Below, one piece after another: positions 24,176-33,326 of a stretch of 33,326 nt of DNA. The notes beneath the pieces were generated by a model. That model searched no databases. It saw only the letters and a program-made list of their open reading frames with translations, and was not told the DNA's origin. Numbering within the stretch: position 1 is the first letter of the stretch; each line of letters starts with the position of its first letter. Location: NCBI GenBank assembly GCA_001512435.1, contig LFRS01000058.1, positions 1-33,326 on the forward strand. Direction: 5' to 3'. The translations under genes were made by a program, and so were the position numbers. This DNA is from Halothermothrix sp. DTU029 (GTDB lineage Bacteria > Bacillota > Halanaerobiia > Halanaerobiales > DTU029).

Positions 24176-26575
24176 ATGTTACTGGATCTTTACCCGGTAA
24201 TGAAACAGGAATACCTTAGCAAAGAAGAAGGAAAAGAAGAAAAAAAGCTTTCCCTTTGGGGAAAAATACTCATCATAATTCCTGGTTTTTTTATGGGACA
24301 GGCTGAGATTGCCGGTTACTTTCCCCTGGCTTTGGTTTACCCTACCATGCTTGTCTTTCTTAAACCAGGGCTTTTTTTAATTTCCTTACTTATGGTTACT
24401 GCTGGTCTAATCTGGGAAAGGGATTTATTGAATATTATCTATCTTATTCCTGGTCTGGTCGGTTATATCATCTATAGGAGATATAAAGGAAAATGCCTGG
24501 AACAGGATATAGCCCTCTACAATGCCCTCTTATATTTTTGCCTGGCCCTGGCTAGAAATTATTACTTTGCTTCTATCCCTATATATTATTTCTTTTCTGC
24601 TGTAGAGGCAATTTTGATCTATATACTGGCTAATCCAGGCTTACAGGGGATGAAGCAATTATTTGACCGAAAAAGCAGCCTGGGCTACCCGGCCTTAATG
24701 GCTCTTTTCTTAATCAGTAGTGGTTTTTTAATAGGCCTGGCTAATCTAACCCTTTTCCCTGTAGAAATAGTAAATGTTATTTTTTATTTATTAATTATCA
24801 GTATGTCCAGTATCCTGGGTTTTAATTATGCCATAGTGGCGGTCCTTTTTTATAGTCTTGTCTTGATAATAACTGGAATAATTCCCCCTATCAAGATCTT
24901 TAGTTTTATTAGCCTTTCTTTCTCCTCTTCCCTTTTCAGGAAAAAGAAGAAAAGAGGAACTATTCTTGGAATTCTTCTGGCCTTTCTTTTATATTCAGGT
25001 ATCGCCCCTTCTTTTGACCATCTCTGGCTAACAGGAATTGAATTATTAATTGCCAGCGGCTTTTACCTGCTCCTGCCAATTAAGTACTGGTTTTTATTCT
25101 ATGATAGTTTTATCCAGCAAAACCAGGAGCAAGAGGAAGACTATTGTCCAGACCTGGACAAGTGTTTTAAACAGCACTTGACTGAACTCTCCAGAGTTTT
25201 TAATGAGTTGAGTCTTACCTTTCAGGAAACAGTACCTCTGGAAGATTTAAGCCGGGAGTTTGGAGATTTTTCCTTTATCTTTAATAATAAAGTCTGTGGC
25301 AAGTGTAGGGAAAAATCTATTTGCTGGCAAAAGGATAAGGATGATACCTATAAGCGGCTCTTTTTGCTTTTTCGGGAGGGAGAGAAGGAAGGTTTTCTGG
25401 AAGAAGGATTAATAGAGAGAATTTTTGCCCGCAAATGTCCCTATATTAAAAAAATGGTCCGGACTGTCAAGGATAGTTATGAGATATACCAGATTAACCG
25501 TTTCTGGCGCAATAGGTTAATAGATAAGCAGAAGATTGTTTCAGAACAACTCCTGGGTATTGGGGAAATCCTGGAACAATTTTCAGCAGAATCCTTTCTA
25601 GGTATTACAGGAGATGCCAGGATAGAGGAAATCAGAAAAAAGGCCCAGGAAAATAATCTGGATATCTTAGGTATAGATATTCATGCTAATATTAATACTA
25701 ATAAAAATTATTATACTGTTAGATTTGAACAGTGTAGTGGTAATTGTCCCTGCCAGCAACAGTTTCTGGTCCTTCTGAATTCAGTTTATGACTATAATTA
25801 TCGGATAATCGAGAAAAGCTGTGGTAATATCTTAAAGGATATACCCTGTAAAGTAGTCTATGGTCCCCTGGGACCTTATAAATTCTCTATAGCCTATTAT
25901 ATGCAGGCCTCTTCTGGAGACCTGTCAGGAGACAGTTTTTTGTACAAAGGCCTGAAGGATGGCAAAGAACTGGTGGTCCTTTCTGATGGAATGGGGGTAG
26001 GGGAAAAGGCCGCTGCAGAGAGTAAAGCAGCTATTAATTTACTGGAGACTATTATTGATGCCGGCTTTGACCAGAACCTGGCCATTAAAACAGTTAATTC
26101 AGCCCTTTACCTCCGCAACCAGGAAGAGTCTTTTACAACACTGGATATCTGTATTTTTGATACTTTTAGCGGGAAGGCTGTATTCAGTAAGATTGGTGCA
26201 GTAGATAGTTATTTAAAAAGGGGTTGGGAGCTAAAAAGGATCGAATCTGCCTCCTTACCGGCAGGAATCTTGGCCAATATTGAGGTTTCACAGGAGGAGA
26301 TCGAATTAGCAGCCAATGATTTTATCATTATGTTTACAGATGGGATGCTGGATATCAGGGATGATATAGAGGATAAGAGGGAATGGTTGCGGCAGATTTT
26401 ACAGAACTCTTCCTTTGATAAGGCAGAGGATCTGCTGGAATATTTGCGGGGAGAGGTTCTGGATTTCAATGGGGAGATTTCTGATGATCTGACGATAGTT
26501 GTCATAAAAGTTGAAGAAATTGAGAAAAAAAGAAGGAAATTTAATGCCTTGCCGAGAATAAAATTAGATATATAA
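24176..26575 (+). CDS. spoIIE: Stage II sporulation protein E (PP2C phosphatase)
   Basis: A 799-residue membrane-bound serine phosphatase, close to the Bacillus length. The N-terminal ~300 residues hold about ten hydrophobic segments. A central region contains a Cys-rich stretch VCGKCREKSICW. The C-terminal PP2C domain shows LSDGMGVGEKAAAESKAA (D near residue 604), FTTLDICIFD and IIMFTDGMLDI (near 719) for metal binding. SpoIIE dephosphorylates SpoIIAA to activate sigma-F in the forespore and links to FtsZ at the polar septum. ATG 24176 follows GGGAGGGAG; the open frame upstream (17 codons) covers that site and the promoter, so it is not used. Confidence 0.93.
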   Translation: MLLDLYPVMKQEYLSKEEGKEEKKLSLWGKILIIIPGFFMGQAEIAGYFPLALVYPTMLVFLKPGLFLISLLMVTAGLIWERDLLNIIYLIPGLVGYIIYRRYKGKCLEQDIALYNALLYFCLALARNYYFASIPIYYFFSAVEAILIYILANPGLQGMKQLFDRKSSLGYPALMALFLISSGFLIGLANLTLFPVEIVNVIFYLLIISMSSILGFNYAIVAVLFYSLVLIITGIIPPIKIFSFISLSFSSSLFRKKKKRGTILGILLAFLLYSGIAPSFDHLWLTGIELLIASGFYLLLPIKYWFLFYDSFIQQNQEQEEDYCPDLDKCFKQHLTELSRVFNELSLTFQETVPLEDLSREFGDFSFIFNNKVCGKCREKSICWQKDKDDTYKRLFLLFREGEKEGFLEEGLIERIFARKCPYIKKMVRTVKDSYEIYQINRFWRNRLIDKQKIVSEQLLGIGEILEQFSAESFLGITGDARIEEIRKKAQENNLDILGIDIHANINTNKNYYTVRFEQCSGNCPCQQQFLVLLNSVYDYNYRIIEKSCGNILKDIPCKVVYGPLGPYKFSIAYYMQASSGDLSGDSFLYKGLKDGKELVVLSDGMGVGEKAAAESKAAINLLETIIDAGFDQNLAIKTVNSALYLRNQEESFTTLDICIFDTFSGKAVFSKIGAVDSYLKRGWELKRIESASLPAGILANIEVSQEEIELAANDFIIMFTDGMLDIRDDIEDKREWLRQILQNSSFDKAEDLLEYLRGEVLDFNGEISDDLTIVVIKVEEIEKKRRKFNALPRIKLDI

Positions 26576-26598
26576 TTTTGCTTAAAGGAGAGTAGAAT

Positions 26599-28011
26599 TT
26601 GGCTTTACTGGAGCGTTTCAAAGAATACCTTATTAAGGAAAACCTAATAGAAAAGGGTGACTCCATTTTGCTGGCTGTTTCCGGTGGGCCGGACTCTCTG
26701 GCCATGCTGGATCTTTTTTGCAGAATAAAGGATGAATATAATCTGAACTTGCTGGTCTTTCATTTAAACCACATGTTCCGCCAGGAGGCTTTTGCAGAAG
26801 CTCTCTTTGTCAAAGATGTAGCTGAAAATTATGGCCTGCAAGTTATCCTGGAAGAATTCAATGTACCAGAATATATTGCCAGCCATGGCTATTCACCGGA
26901 AGAAGGGGCCAGGAAAGCCAGATTTTATTTTTTGCAAAAATGGGCCAGCCAATATAAGATAAGAAAAATAGGCCTGGCTCATAATAAAGATGACCTGGTA
27001 GAGACCGTCTTTTTAAATATTTTACGGGGAACCGGGCTGAAGGGTTTAGCCGGGATTCTTCCCTTGACAGAAAGGGATGGCCTCCTTATTATTCATCCCC
27101 TGCTGGATATTCTCCGGCTGGAGATTGAAGATTATTGCCGGAAAAGGAATCTTAATCCCCGTTTTGACAGGACCAATGAGGAACTGATTTATACCAGAAA
27201 TAAGTTAAGAAATAAAATAATCCCGGAGCTGGAAAAAGAGATTAATCCTGGCCTGAAAGGGGTAGTCTATAGGATGGCCCTGAATATAAGGGAAGAAGAA
27301 GCTTATCTGAATAAACTGGCTTCTGAAAAATATAAAGAGGCTTTATTAAAAAGGGATAAGGAGAAGCTGATCCTTTCCCTGGAATTCCTGGCCAGGGAAG
27401 AGAGGGTTATCAGGAGAAGAATAGTACAGAATGCTATCAGGGAACTGAAAGGGAATGACCTGGATCTCTATGCCGTACATTATGAAGCTATAGAAGATTT
27501 AATTCTTTCCAGCCAGACCGGGAAGTATATAACTTTACCGGAGGGGATAGAGCTAAGGCGGTCTTATGGTGAATTAATATTTACCCGTAACAGTCCAGAC
27601 CTGGCGGAAGAAGATATAATAGAGCTATTGGAGATACCAGGAGAGGTAGTATGGGGGGATTTTCTCCTCAAGGCAGAAATTTTGCAGCAAAGCGGGAAGT
27701 GGAGAGAAGAGAGGGGAAATAAAAAGCTTTGTTTCTGTGATTTGAAAAAGGTAAAGGGTCCCTTGACCATTAGAAAAAGGAGAGCAGGAGATTCTTTTTA
27801 TCCTTTTGGTTTGCAGGGGTCCAAGAAGGTAAAGGACTTTTTCATTGATGAAAAAATACCTGTTACAGAACGGGATAAGATCCCCTTAGTTCTGGATAAG
27901 GAAGGGAATATTATCTGGGTAGCAGGTTATCGGCCTGATGGAAGATTTAAGGTAGAAGGGGATACAGAAGAAATACTCAGGATAGAAATAGATTATATGG
28001 GAGGGGATTAA
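26599..28011 (+). CDS. tilS: tRNA(Ile)-lysidine synthetase
   Basis: A 470-residue PP-loop ATPase that adds lysine to C34 of tRNA-Ile2 (CAT), so that it reads AUA as isoleucine. The PP-loop SGGPDS is near residues 29-34, HLNHMFR follows, and the middle and C-terminal TilS domains end with IRKRRAGDSFYPFG and KVKDFFIDEKIP. Length suits the full-size Firmicute form. TTG at 26599 is 8 bases after AAAGGAG and no better start is near. It begins 23 bases after spoIIE and ends 3 bases before hpt, the Bacillus order. Confidence 0.94.
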   Translation: MALLERFKEYLIKENLIEKGDSILLAVSGGPDSLAMLDLFCRIKDEYNLNLLVFHLNHMFRQEAFAEALFVKDVAENYGLQVILEEFNVPEYIASHGYSPEEGARKARFYFLQKWASQYKIRKIGLAHNKDDLVETVFLNILRGTGLKGLAGILPLTERDGLLIIHPLLDILRLEIEDYCRKRNLNPRFDRTNEELIYTRNKLRNKIIPELEKEINPGLKGVVYRMALNIREEEAYLNKLASEKYKEALLKRDKEKLILSLEFLAREERVIRRRIVQNAIRELKGNDLDLYAVHYEAIEDLILSSQTGKYITLPEGIELRRSYGELIFTRNSPDLAEEDIIELLEIPGEVVWGDFLLKAEILQQSGKWREERGNKKLCFCDLKKVKGPLTIRKRRAGDSFYPFGLQGSKKVKDFFIDEKIPVTERDKIPLVLDKEGNIIWVAGYRPDGRFKVEGDTEEILRIEIDYMGGD

Positions 28012-28014
28012 ATA

Positions 28015-28575
28015 ATGAAGGAAGATAAATTTTATGCAAATGATTTGGCAGAAATAATCATTACTGAAGAGGAGCTTCAAGAAAGGATTAAGGAACTGGC
28101 AGCGGAGATTACAGCCTGTTATAAGCCTGATGAAGAGTTGGTAATGGTGGGGATCTTACGGGGAGCAGTACTTTTTATGGCTGATCTGGCCAGGCATATT
28201 AACCTGCCGGTTATTTTTGATTTTATGGATGTATCCAGTTATGGGAAGGGTACCTATAGTTCCGGCACAGTAAGGATTATCAAAGACCTGGAAGAAAATA
28301 TAGAGGGACGCCATGTGCTGATTGTAGAGGATATTCTTGATACAGGAAAAACCTTAAAACATGTTATTGCCATGCTGGAGACCAGGAGGCCGGCCAGTAT
28401 CAAGATAGTTACCCTTCTGGATAAACCGGAGCGGAGAGTTATAAAGCATTTGAATGTAGATTTTAATGGTTTTGAAATTCCCGATAAATTTGTGGTAGGC
28501 TATGGCCTTGATTATGCAGAAAAGTACCGGAACTTACCATTTATTGCTGTTTTAAAGGAAGAATTATATTCTTAA
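28015..28575 (+). CDS. hpt: Hypoxanthine phosphoribosyltransferase
   Basis: A 186-residue purine-salvage enzyme making IMP/GMP from hypoxanthine or guanine and PRPP. The PRPP-binding motif VLIVEDILDTGKTL lies near residues 101-114. The N-terminal VGILRGAVLFMADL and the flexible-loop region SSYGKGTYSSGTVRI are typical, as is the C-terminal PDKFVVGYGLDYAEKYRNLP. Its ATG is 3 bases after the tilS stop, so both are co-transcribed and probably coupled. In Bacillus HprT and TilS together regulate ftsH; whether that applies here is inference. Confidence 0.95.
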   Translation: MKEDKFYANDLAEIIITEEELQERIKELAAEITACYKPDEELVMVGILRGAVLFMADLARHINLPVIFDFMDVSSYGKGTYSSGTVRIIKDLEENIEGRHVLIVEDILDTGKTLKHVIAMLETRRPASIKIVTLLDKPERRVIKHLNVDFNGFEIPDKFVVGYGLDYAEKYRNLPFIAVLKEELYS

Positions 28576-28617
28576 ATTATCTTAGTAAAGAAAGAAAAAG
28601 TTAATTAGTTCATCTTA

Positions 28618-28646
28618 TTGCCAAAGAATACTCCATGTGTTATAAT
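28618..28646 (+). promoter_or_regulatory. Promoter of ftsH
   Basis: TTGCCA (28618-28623) and TATAAT (28641-28646) are 17 bases apart, with TG one base before the -10 (extended -10). The start would be near 28653, about 50 bases before ftsH. No terminator is visible between hpt and this promoter. Confidence 0.75.
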
Positions 28647-28705
28647 TATAAACTGTATGAGCATAATTCCGTGTTTTATTCCATTGGAAGGGAGGTCAAT
28701 ATTTA

Positions 28706-30664
28706 TTGAATAGTTTTATAAGGAATCTGGGATTATATATAGTGTTAATAATACTATCTATTGTAATTGCACATTTTTTTATGCAACAAACCCCTAATGT
28801 TTTGAGGGATTTTTCATATAGTGATCTTCTTGCAGGGGTTGAAGAGGGTAGAATAAAAGAGGTTACCATTATTGGTAATAAACAAATACAGGGAAGTATC
28901 AATAATTTTGAATTTAGTATAGCCTTACCACCGGAGATAATACCGGATTTAATGGGCTTTCTTCAGGATAATGGTGTAAAATTAAATACTATGCCAGAGC
29001 CGACTCCACCCTGGTGGATGAATATCTTAGGTTATATTATACCCTTTGCCATTTTAGTAATAGCCTGGCTTTTTATTATGCAAAAAATGCAGGGCGGAGG
29101 AAACCAGATGTTATCCTTTGGCAAGAGCCGGGCCAGATTAAGTGATAGTAATAAAAAAGTTACTTTTGCAGATGTGGCTAATTATGAGGAAGTAAAAGAA
29201 GAATTGGTGGAAGTGGTAGAATTCCTTAAAGATCCCAGTAAATTTACCCGGATGGGTGCTAAAATACCCAAGGGTGTTTTATTGGTAGGACCTCCTGGTA
29301 CCGGTAAAACTTTATTGGCTAGAGCCGTGGCCGGTGAAGCAGGAGTGCCCTTTTTTATAATCAGTGGTTCTGATTTTGTGGAGATGTTTGTGGGTGTTGG
29401 GGCATCCCGGGTCAGGGATTTATTTGAGCAGGGCAAAAAGAATTCCCCCTGTATAATTTTTATAGATGAACTTGATGCAGTGGGCAGACAGAGAGGGGCT
29501 GGCCTTGGTGGTGGCCATGATGAGAGAGAGCAGACCCTAAACCAACTCCTGGTAGAGATGGATGGTTTTGAAACAAATGAAGGTATTATTGTTATGGCAG
29601 CTACCAATAGGCCTGATGTACTGGATCCTGCCTTACTTCGTCCCGGTAGATTTGACCGCCAGATAGTGGTGGATCATCCTGATGTAAAAGGCCGGGAAGG
29701 TATCCTGAAGATTCATCTCCGTAATAAACCAATAGCTGATGATGTTGATGTATCAGTATTGGCCAGAAGAACACCTGGCTTTACTGGTGCTGATATGGAG
29801 AATCTGGCTAATGAAGCAGCTATACTGGCTGTGAGAAGAAAGAAAAAAGCCATTACTATGGAAGAATTTGATGATGCCATTGACCGGGTAATTGCCGGTC
29901 CAGCCAAGAAGAGCAAGATGGTTTCAGAAAAAGAGTTAAAACTGGTAGCATATCATGAGACCGGTCATGCCATCCTGGGTGAACTCCTGGAACATGGTGA
30001 TCGTACCCATAAGGTTACTATAATACCCCGGGGCAGGGCTGGTGGTTATACTATACCTCTGCCAGAGGAAGAGAGGAGTTACCACACCAAAAAAGAATTA
30101 CTGGATAGGGTGACTTCTTTATTGGGAGGCAGGGCAGCAGAAGATGTTTTCCTTGATGATATCAGCACTGGTGCCCAGAATGATATGGAAAGGGCTACCC
30201 GGCTGGTGCGGGCTATGGTAACAGAGTATGGCATGAGTGAGAAAATTGGGCCCTTGACCCTGGGACAGAAACATGATGAACAGATCTTCTTGGGCAGGGA
30301 TATCTCCAGACAGAGAAACTATAGTGAAGAAGTTGCTGCTGCTATAGACCATGAGATAAGCTCAATTATCAATCAATGTTACCAGAAGGCTATAAGTTTA
30401 TTGAAAGAAAATGCCGCTACTGTAGAAAAAATAGTTAATGCTTTAATAGAACGGGAGACCTTAGATTCTGAAGATATTAAGAAGTTGATGCGGGGTGAAA
30501 CCCTTGAACCAATAGATAAGAAAGACAGGGTTTTGCAGCTAAACTTCAATTCCCGGGACAGAGAAAAGGAAGAAAAGCAAAATAAGAGTAAGGAAGACAG
30601 GTTAGAGGAAGTAACTGAAGAAAATAAAGTCGAAGAAAACGGGGAAGATGTGAAAGAGGAGTAA
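28706..30664 (+). CDS. ftsH: ATP-dependent zinc metalloprotease FtsH
   Basis: A 652-residue membrane AAA+ protease for quality control of membrane and regulatory proteins. Transmembrane helices lie at about residues 8-26 and 107-127, flanking an extracytoplasmic domain. The AAA domain has Walker A GPPGTGKT (about 195), Walker [16 protein letters not shown] and the arginine finger in RPGRFDR. The protease site HETGH starts at about residue 417. The C-terminal ~40 residues are highly charged and low in complexity. TTG at 28706 follows GGGAGG and is the only start giving a full first helix. The tilS-hpt-ftsH order is conserved in Firmicutes. Confidence 0.96.
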   Translation: MNSFIRNLGLYIVLIILSIVIAHFFMQQTPNVLRDFSYSDLLAGVEEGRIKEVTIIGNKQIQGSINNFEFSIALPPEIIPDLMGFLQDNGVKLNTMPEPTPPWWMNILGYIIPFAILVIAWLFIMQKMQGGGNQMLSFGKSRARLSDSNKKVTFADVANYEEVKEELVEVVEFLKDPSKFTRMGAKIPKGVLLVGPPGTGKTLLARAVAGEAGVPFFIISGSDFVEMFVGVGASRVRDLFEQGKKNSPCIIFIDELDAVGRQRGAGLGGGHDEREQTLNQLLVEMDGFETNEGIIVMAATNRPDVLDPALLRPGRFDRQIVVDHPDVKGREGILKIHLRNKPIADDVDVSVLARRTPGFTGADMENLANEAAILAVRRKKKAITMEEFDDAIDRVIAGPAKKSKMVSEKELKLVAYHETGHAILGELLEHGDRTHKVTIIPRGRAGGYTIPLPEEERSYHTKKELLDRVTSLLGGRAAEDVFLDDISTGAQNDMERATRLVRAMVTEYGMSEKIGPLTLGQKHDEQIFLGRDISRQRNYSEEVAAAIDHEISSIINQCYQKAISLLKENAATVEKIVNALIERETLDSEDIKKLMRGETLEPIDKKDRVLQLNFNSRDREKEEKQNKSKEDRLEEVTEENKVEENGEDVKEE

Positions 30665-30682
30665 TCTAATCGTCCCGTAACA

Positions 30683-30757
30683 AAAGTCAGTCCAGATAAA
30701 ACACAGGGGAACACAGAGGGACGGTTCTCCTGTGTTGCTTTAGGCTGACTTTTTTTA
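30683..30757 (+). terminator. ftsH terminator with a nested palindrome in its loop
   Basis: AAAGTCAG (30683-30690) pairs with CTGACTTT (30745-30752), running into a seven-T tract (30750-30756). The 54-base loop is filled by a second, independent hairpin (30700-30736). Without that inner element, this would be an ordinary compact terminator. Confidence 0.8.
30700..30736. repeat. REP-like palindrome with GGGACGGTTCTCCTGTG core
   Basis: AACACAGGGGAAC (30700-30712) pairs with GTTCTCCTGTGTT (30724-30736) over 13 positions with one G-U pair. The GGGACGGTTCTCCTGTG core resembles intergenic palindromes that I associate, from memory, with REP elements mobilised by RAYT transposases. A partial copy in opposite orientation, CAGGAGAACC...CCCCTG, lies at about 30789-30806, reminiscent of a paired REP arrangement. 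No transposase gene is in the window. Confidence 0.55.
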
Positions 30758-30900
30758 TATATGGATAGGGGGTTACAGAGGGAGGAGGCAGGAGAACCCT
30801 TCCCCTGATTCTGGAGAAGTCTTCTTCTGTGTCCTCTCTTGTTCACTAGTCTTAAGGAAGAAAACTTATAAAAAGAAACTTGTTTATAGGAGGAGTAGTG

Positions 30901-32568
30901 ATGAAAACAGATATCGAGATTGCTCAATCTGCCAGCTTGCAGCCTATAGAGGAGATAGGGGCTGGCCTGGGTTTGGAGGAAAATGACCTGGAGACTTATG
31001 GGAGGTATAAAGGAAAAGTCAGCCTGAAACTTCTGGATAAAGAAGGGCCTGCTTCTGGCCAGCTGGTCCTGGTTACTGCCATAACTCCCACCCCTGCCGG
31101 TGAAGGCAAGACTACCGTTACTGTTGGCCTGGGACAGGCTCTCAATAAATTAGGCAAAAAGGCCATAGTAGCTATCCGGGAACCCTCCCTGGGTCCTGTG
31201 ATGGGCCTGAAGGGAGGAGCGGCTGGTGGAGGTTATTCCCAGGTAGTACCCATGGAGGATATTAATCTTCATTTTACTGGAGATTTACATGCTATTGGTG
31301 CAGCCCATAATCTACTGGCGGCTGTAATCGATAATCACCTTAAACAGGGGAATAAGCTGGGGATCGATCCGGTAAATATCACCTGGCCCCGGGCTCTGGA
31401 TATAAATGATCGGGCTTTAAGAGAGATTGTTGTTGGCCTTGGAGGCAGGGTTAATGGCATCCCACGCCAGGATAGGTTTATCATTACTGTTGCTTCAGAG
31501 ATTATGGCTATATTATGCCTGGCCAATAATCTGACTGACCTGAAGGAAAAAATCAGCAATATAGTTATTGGTTATACATATGAGGGCAGACCAGTGCAGG
31601 TCAGGGATTTAAAGGTTGCAGGGGCCATGACTGCCTTATTAAAAGATGCCCTGAAACCCAACCTGGTCCAGACCCTGGAGAATACTCCTGCTTTTGTCCA
31701 TGGGGGTCCTTTTGCCAATATAGCCCATGGCTGTAATAGTATTATTGCTACCAAAATGGCTCTGAAAACCGGAGACCTGGTAGTGACTGAAGCTGGTTTT
31801 GGTGCTGACCTGGGGGCAGAGAAGTTTTTTGACATCAAATGCCGTTATGCTGGTATTAGCCCGGATGCAGTGGTACTGGTAGCTACTATCCGAGCTTTAA
31901 AGATGCATGGGGGAATGAAGCTGGAAGATTTAAGAAATGAGAACCTGCCAGCCCTGGAAAAGGGCCTGGCCAATCTGGAAAAACATGTAAAAAACATAAG
32001 GAAATTCGGCCTTCCTGTAATAGTAGCCATCAATAGGTTCTCTGCTGATACAGAGGCAGAATTAGATCTGCTGGAAGAGAAGTGTCAAGAGCTGGGTGTC
32101 CCTGTTGCCCTTACTGAAGTCTGGGAAAAGGGTGGGGAAGGAGGCCTGGCCCTGGCCGAGGGTGTCTTGAAGATCCTGGCAGAAGAAAAGAGTAACTTCC
32201 GCTTCCTCTATGAACTTGATCTACCCCTCAAAGATAAGATTGAGAAAATTGCCCGGGAAATCTATGGTGCTGATGGTGTTGACTATAGTAATCTGGCCGA
32301 AAGACAATTGGCAGGTCTGGAGGAATTGGGCTATGGTAACCTGCCTATCTGTATGGCCAAAACCCAGAATTCCCTGTCAGACAATCCGGCCTTAAAAGGC
32401 AGGCCAAGGGGATTCCGGGTAACAGTAAGAGAGGTAAACTTATCTGCCGGGGCAGGATTTGTTGTTCCCCTGACCGGGCCAGTTTTGACCATGCCCGGCT
32501 TGCCTGCCAGACCGGCTGCAGAAATGATTGATATAGATGAAGAGGGGCATATTACCGGCTTATTTTAA
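30901..32568 (+). CDS. fhs: Formate-tetrahydrofolate ligase
   Basis: A 555-residue ATP-dependent enzyme forming 10-formyl-THF from formate and THF, used in purine and formyl-Met-tRNA synthesis and, in acetogens, in the Wood-Ljungdahl methyl branch. The P-loop [11 protein letters not shown] is near residues 63-73, with [32 protein letters not shown] after it and the C-terminal [17 protein letters not shown]. Length equals the family standard. ATG 30901 follows AGGAGG by 7 bases; upstream in-frame ATG/GTG codons precede or overlap that site. A single fhs does not prove acetogenesis. There is no clear terminator after it. Confidence 0.95.
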   Translation: MKTDIEIAQSASLQPIEEIGAGLGLEENDLETYGRYKGKVSLKLLDKEGPASGQLVLVTAITPTPAGEGKTTVTVGLGQALNKLGKKAIVAIREPSLGPVMGLKGGAAGGGYSQVVPMEDINLHFTGDLHAIGAAHNLLAAVIDNHLKQGNKLGIDPVNITWPRALDINDRALREIVVGLGGRVNGIPRQDRFIITVASEIMAILCLANNLTDLKEKISNIVIGYTYEGRPVQVRDLKVAGAMTALLKDALKPNLVQTLENTPAFVHGGPFANIAHGCNSIIATKMALKTGDLVVTEAGFGADLGAEKFFDIKCRYAGISPDAVVLVATIRALKMHGGMKLEDLRNENLPALEKGLANLEKHVKNIRKFGLPVIVAINRFSADTEAELDLLEEKCQELGVPVALTEVWEKGGEGGLALAEGVLKILAEEKSNFRFLYELDLPLKDKIEKIAREIYGADGVDYSNLAERQLAGLEELGYGNLPICMAKTQNSLSDNPALKGRPRGFRVTVREVNLSAGAGFVVPLTGPVLTMPGLPARPAAEMIDIDEEGHITGLF

Positions 32569-32633
32569 GAAATTTACCAGGATTATATTATTATTTTAGA
32601 AAACTGAGCCTGGGGGGATCCTATAATTAATTC

Positions 32634-32662
32634 TTGTTTTTTAAAAAGATCTATGCTAAAAT
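32634..32662 (+). promoter_or_regulatory. Promoter of the folT leader
   Basis: TTGTTT (32634-32639) and TAAAAT (32657-32662) are 17 bases apart, with an extended TGC before the -10. The start near 32669 falls just before the THF aptamer, which is the expected geometry. Confidence 0.7.
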
Positions 32663-32673
32663 AGAAATAAAAA

Positions 32674-32779
32674 AGTGGCTGAGTAGGGGCCATGCGTTAT
32701 AGTGCTTAAGGATGGGACGTTGCCTTAAGACGAAATGCCGATAAAAGGCTGCGGTATGGCTTCCGCGTCCGCTGCCACC
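32674..32779 (+). promoter_or_regulatory. Tetrahydrofolate (THF) riboswitch
   Basis: Class features are present in order: GAGTAG after P1, TGCGTTA...AGTG, a CTTAAGG/CCTTAAG helix with GGGACGTTG, ACGAAATGCCG, and the closing GGCTTCCGCGTCCGCTGCC. P1 pairs GTGGC (32675-32679) with GCCAC (32774-32778). The gene after it is a folate transporter, which matches the known regulon of this class. Confidence 0.9.
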
Positions 32780-32800
32780 AGAGAGTTATATAGACAGAAA

Positions 32801-32850
32801 CCTTCTCTTTGGTGTGCAGAAAACTGCCACATTTCAAAGAGAAGGAGGTG
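32801..32850 (+). promoter_or_regulatory. Ribosome-site-sequestering hairpin of the THF riboswitch
   Basis: CCTTCTCTTTG (32801-32811) pairs perfectly with CAAAGAGAAGG (32835-32845), covering the start of the Shine-Dalgarno AAGGAGGTG (32842-32850). There is no T run, so control is probably translational. GGTGTGCAG (32811-32819) can instead pair with CTGCCACC from the 3' strand of aptamer P1, which would free the ribosome site when THF is absent. Confidence 0.7.
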
Positions 32851-32856
32851 CTAAGC

Positions 32857-33326
32857 TTGAAAATTTCTACCCGCAGGCTGGTTATCTTATCTTTTTTGAT
32901 AGCCCTGAGCATTGTTTTGACCCGTCTGCTCAGTATCAGGATTCCAATTGGCGGGGTAGAGGGGATCAGGATTGGCTTTGGGGCCTTGCCGATTATCTTT
33001 GCCGGAATCCTCTTCGGGCCGCTGGCCGGGGGGATTGTTGGCGGCCTGAGTGACTTTTTGGGGTATTTTATCAATCCCATTGGTGCCTATATGCCCCATT
33101 TTACCCTGACATCTTTTCTGACAGGCTATATTCCGGCTCTCTTTTTCCACTATGTCTTCAGAAAAAGGACAGACTTTATTTATCTCCTGATCTCAATAGC
33201 GATCGGCCAGATACTGACTTCCATCATCCTGGTACCCTATTTTATTTCCACTTTGTTTGGCCTATCCATGAAAGTTATATTAATACCGCGCCTGTTCAGT
33301 CAGGCCTTTAATATCCCCATCTATGC
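32857..33326 (+). CDS. folT: Folate ECF transporter S component FolT (truncated by window end)
   Basis: The first 156 residues of a membrane substrate-binding (S) subunit for an energy-coupling-factor folate importer. Translation from TTG 32857 gives an N-terminal KISTRRLVILSFLIALSIV helix, then RIPIGGVEGIRIGFGALPII, GILFGPLAGGIVGGLSDFLG and NPIGAYMPHFTLTSFLTGYI, the usual FolT signature. Several more hydrophobic helices follow before the sequence runs out with no stop. The AAGGAGGTG ribosome site is held in a riboswitch hairpin. The ATPase and T subunits are not in the window, as normal for group II ECF systems. The preceding THF riboswitch independently supports folate as substrate. Confidence 0.88.
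   Translation, partial: MKISTRRLVILSFLIALSIVLTRLLSIRIPIGGVEGIRIGFGALPIIFAGILFGPLAGGIVGGLSDFLGYFINPIGAYMPHFTLTSFLTGYIPALFFHYVFRKRTDFIYLLISIAIGQILTSIILVPYFISTLFGLSMKVILIPRLFSQAFNIPIY

Noticed and set aside
30379-30927. A 182-codon open frame on the minus strand
   Set aside because: It is antisense to the ftsH end and passes through the terminator and palindrome; composition is serine-rich noise from purine-rich coding DNA.

Overview
The window reads as ordinary chromosome of an endospore-forming, probably anaerobic Firmicute. A Clostridia or Halanaerobiales-type lineage is my best guess, from general resemblance only. The evidence is the sporulation genes (yabP, yabQ, spoIIE), the yabQ-divIC-yabR-spoIIE-tilS-hpt-ftsH gene order known from Bacillus and Clostridia, Firmicute-style cis RNAs (a T-box, a SAM-I riboswitch, a THF riboswitch), strong purine-rich Shine-Dalgarno sites, and frequent TTG and GTG starts. 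I see no phage, insertion sequence, CRISPR array or defence locus.

Layout. 1-1270: the 3' end of a 5S rRNA, then thirteen tRNA genes (Gln, Lys, fMet, Gly, Met, Ser, Glu, Val, Asp, Thr, Ala, Tyr, Gly) closed by a terminator. 1361-3911: a consensus promoter, a long AT-rich leader and a Phe-type T-box ahead of pheA and a hisC-type aminotransferase, i.e. the end of phenylalanine synthesis. 3892-13407: a second consensus promoter inside the 3' end of hisC, then ilvD, a structured intercistronic region with a terminator, and ilvB-ilvN-ilvC-leuA-leuC-leuD and a LeuB-like dehydrogenase. This is the valine/leucine pathway and the shared steps for isoleucine. 13433-16144: a SAM-I riboswitch with terminator ahead of a short, cobalamin-dependent MetH without an activation domain.

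16180-18530: an apparently self-regulated LacI-family repressor and an MsmX/UgpC-type sugar-ABC ATPase, closed by a bidirectional terminator. 18533-28575: the sporulation/division block: yabP (inverted), yabQ, divIC, tex, yabR, a DUF501 gene, ppx/gppA, spoIIE, tilS and hpt. 28618-32568: ftsH, a terminator with a REP-like palindrome nested in its loop, then fhs (formate-tetrahydrofolate ligase). 32634-33326: a promoter, a THF riboswitch that seems to act on translation, and the start of folT, a folate ECF-transporter S component cut by the window end.

The main theme is amino-acid and one-carbon metabolism governed by RNA sensors: charged tRNA-Phe for pheA, SAM for metH, tetrahydrofolate for folT. 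MetH uses methyl-THF, Fhs makes formyl-THF and FolT imports folate, so three units converge on the folate pool. I found no convincing new multi-gene system. The most useful leads are the unexplained RNA structures between ilvD and ilvB, the REP-like element inside the ftsH terminator, the Spo0A-style spoIIE promoter, the relaxed initiator-tRNA anticodon stem, the inverted yabP and the atypical LeuB.
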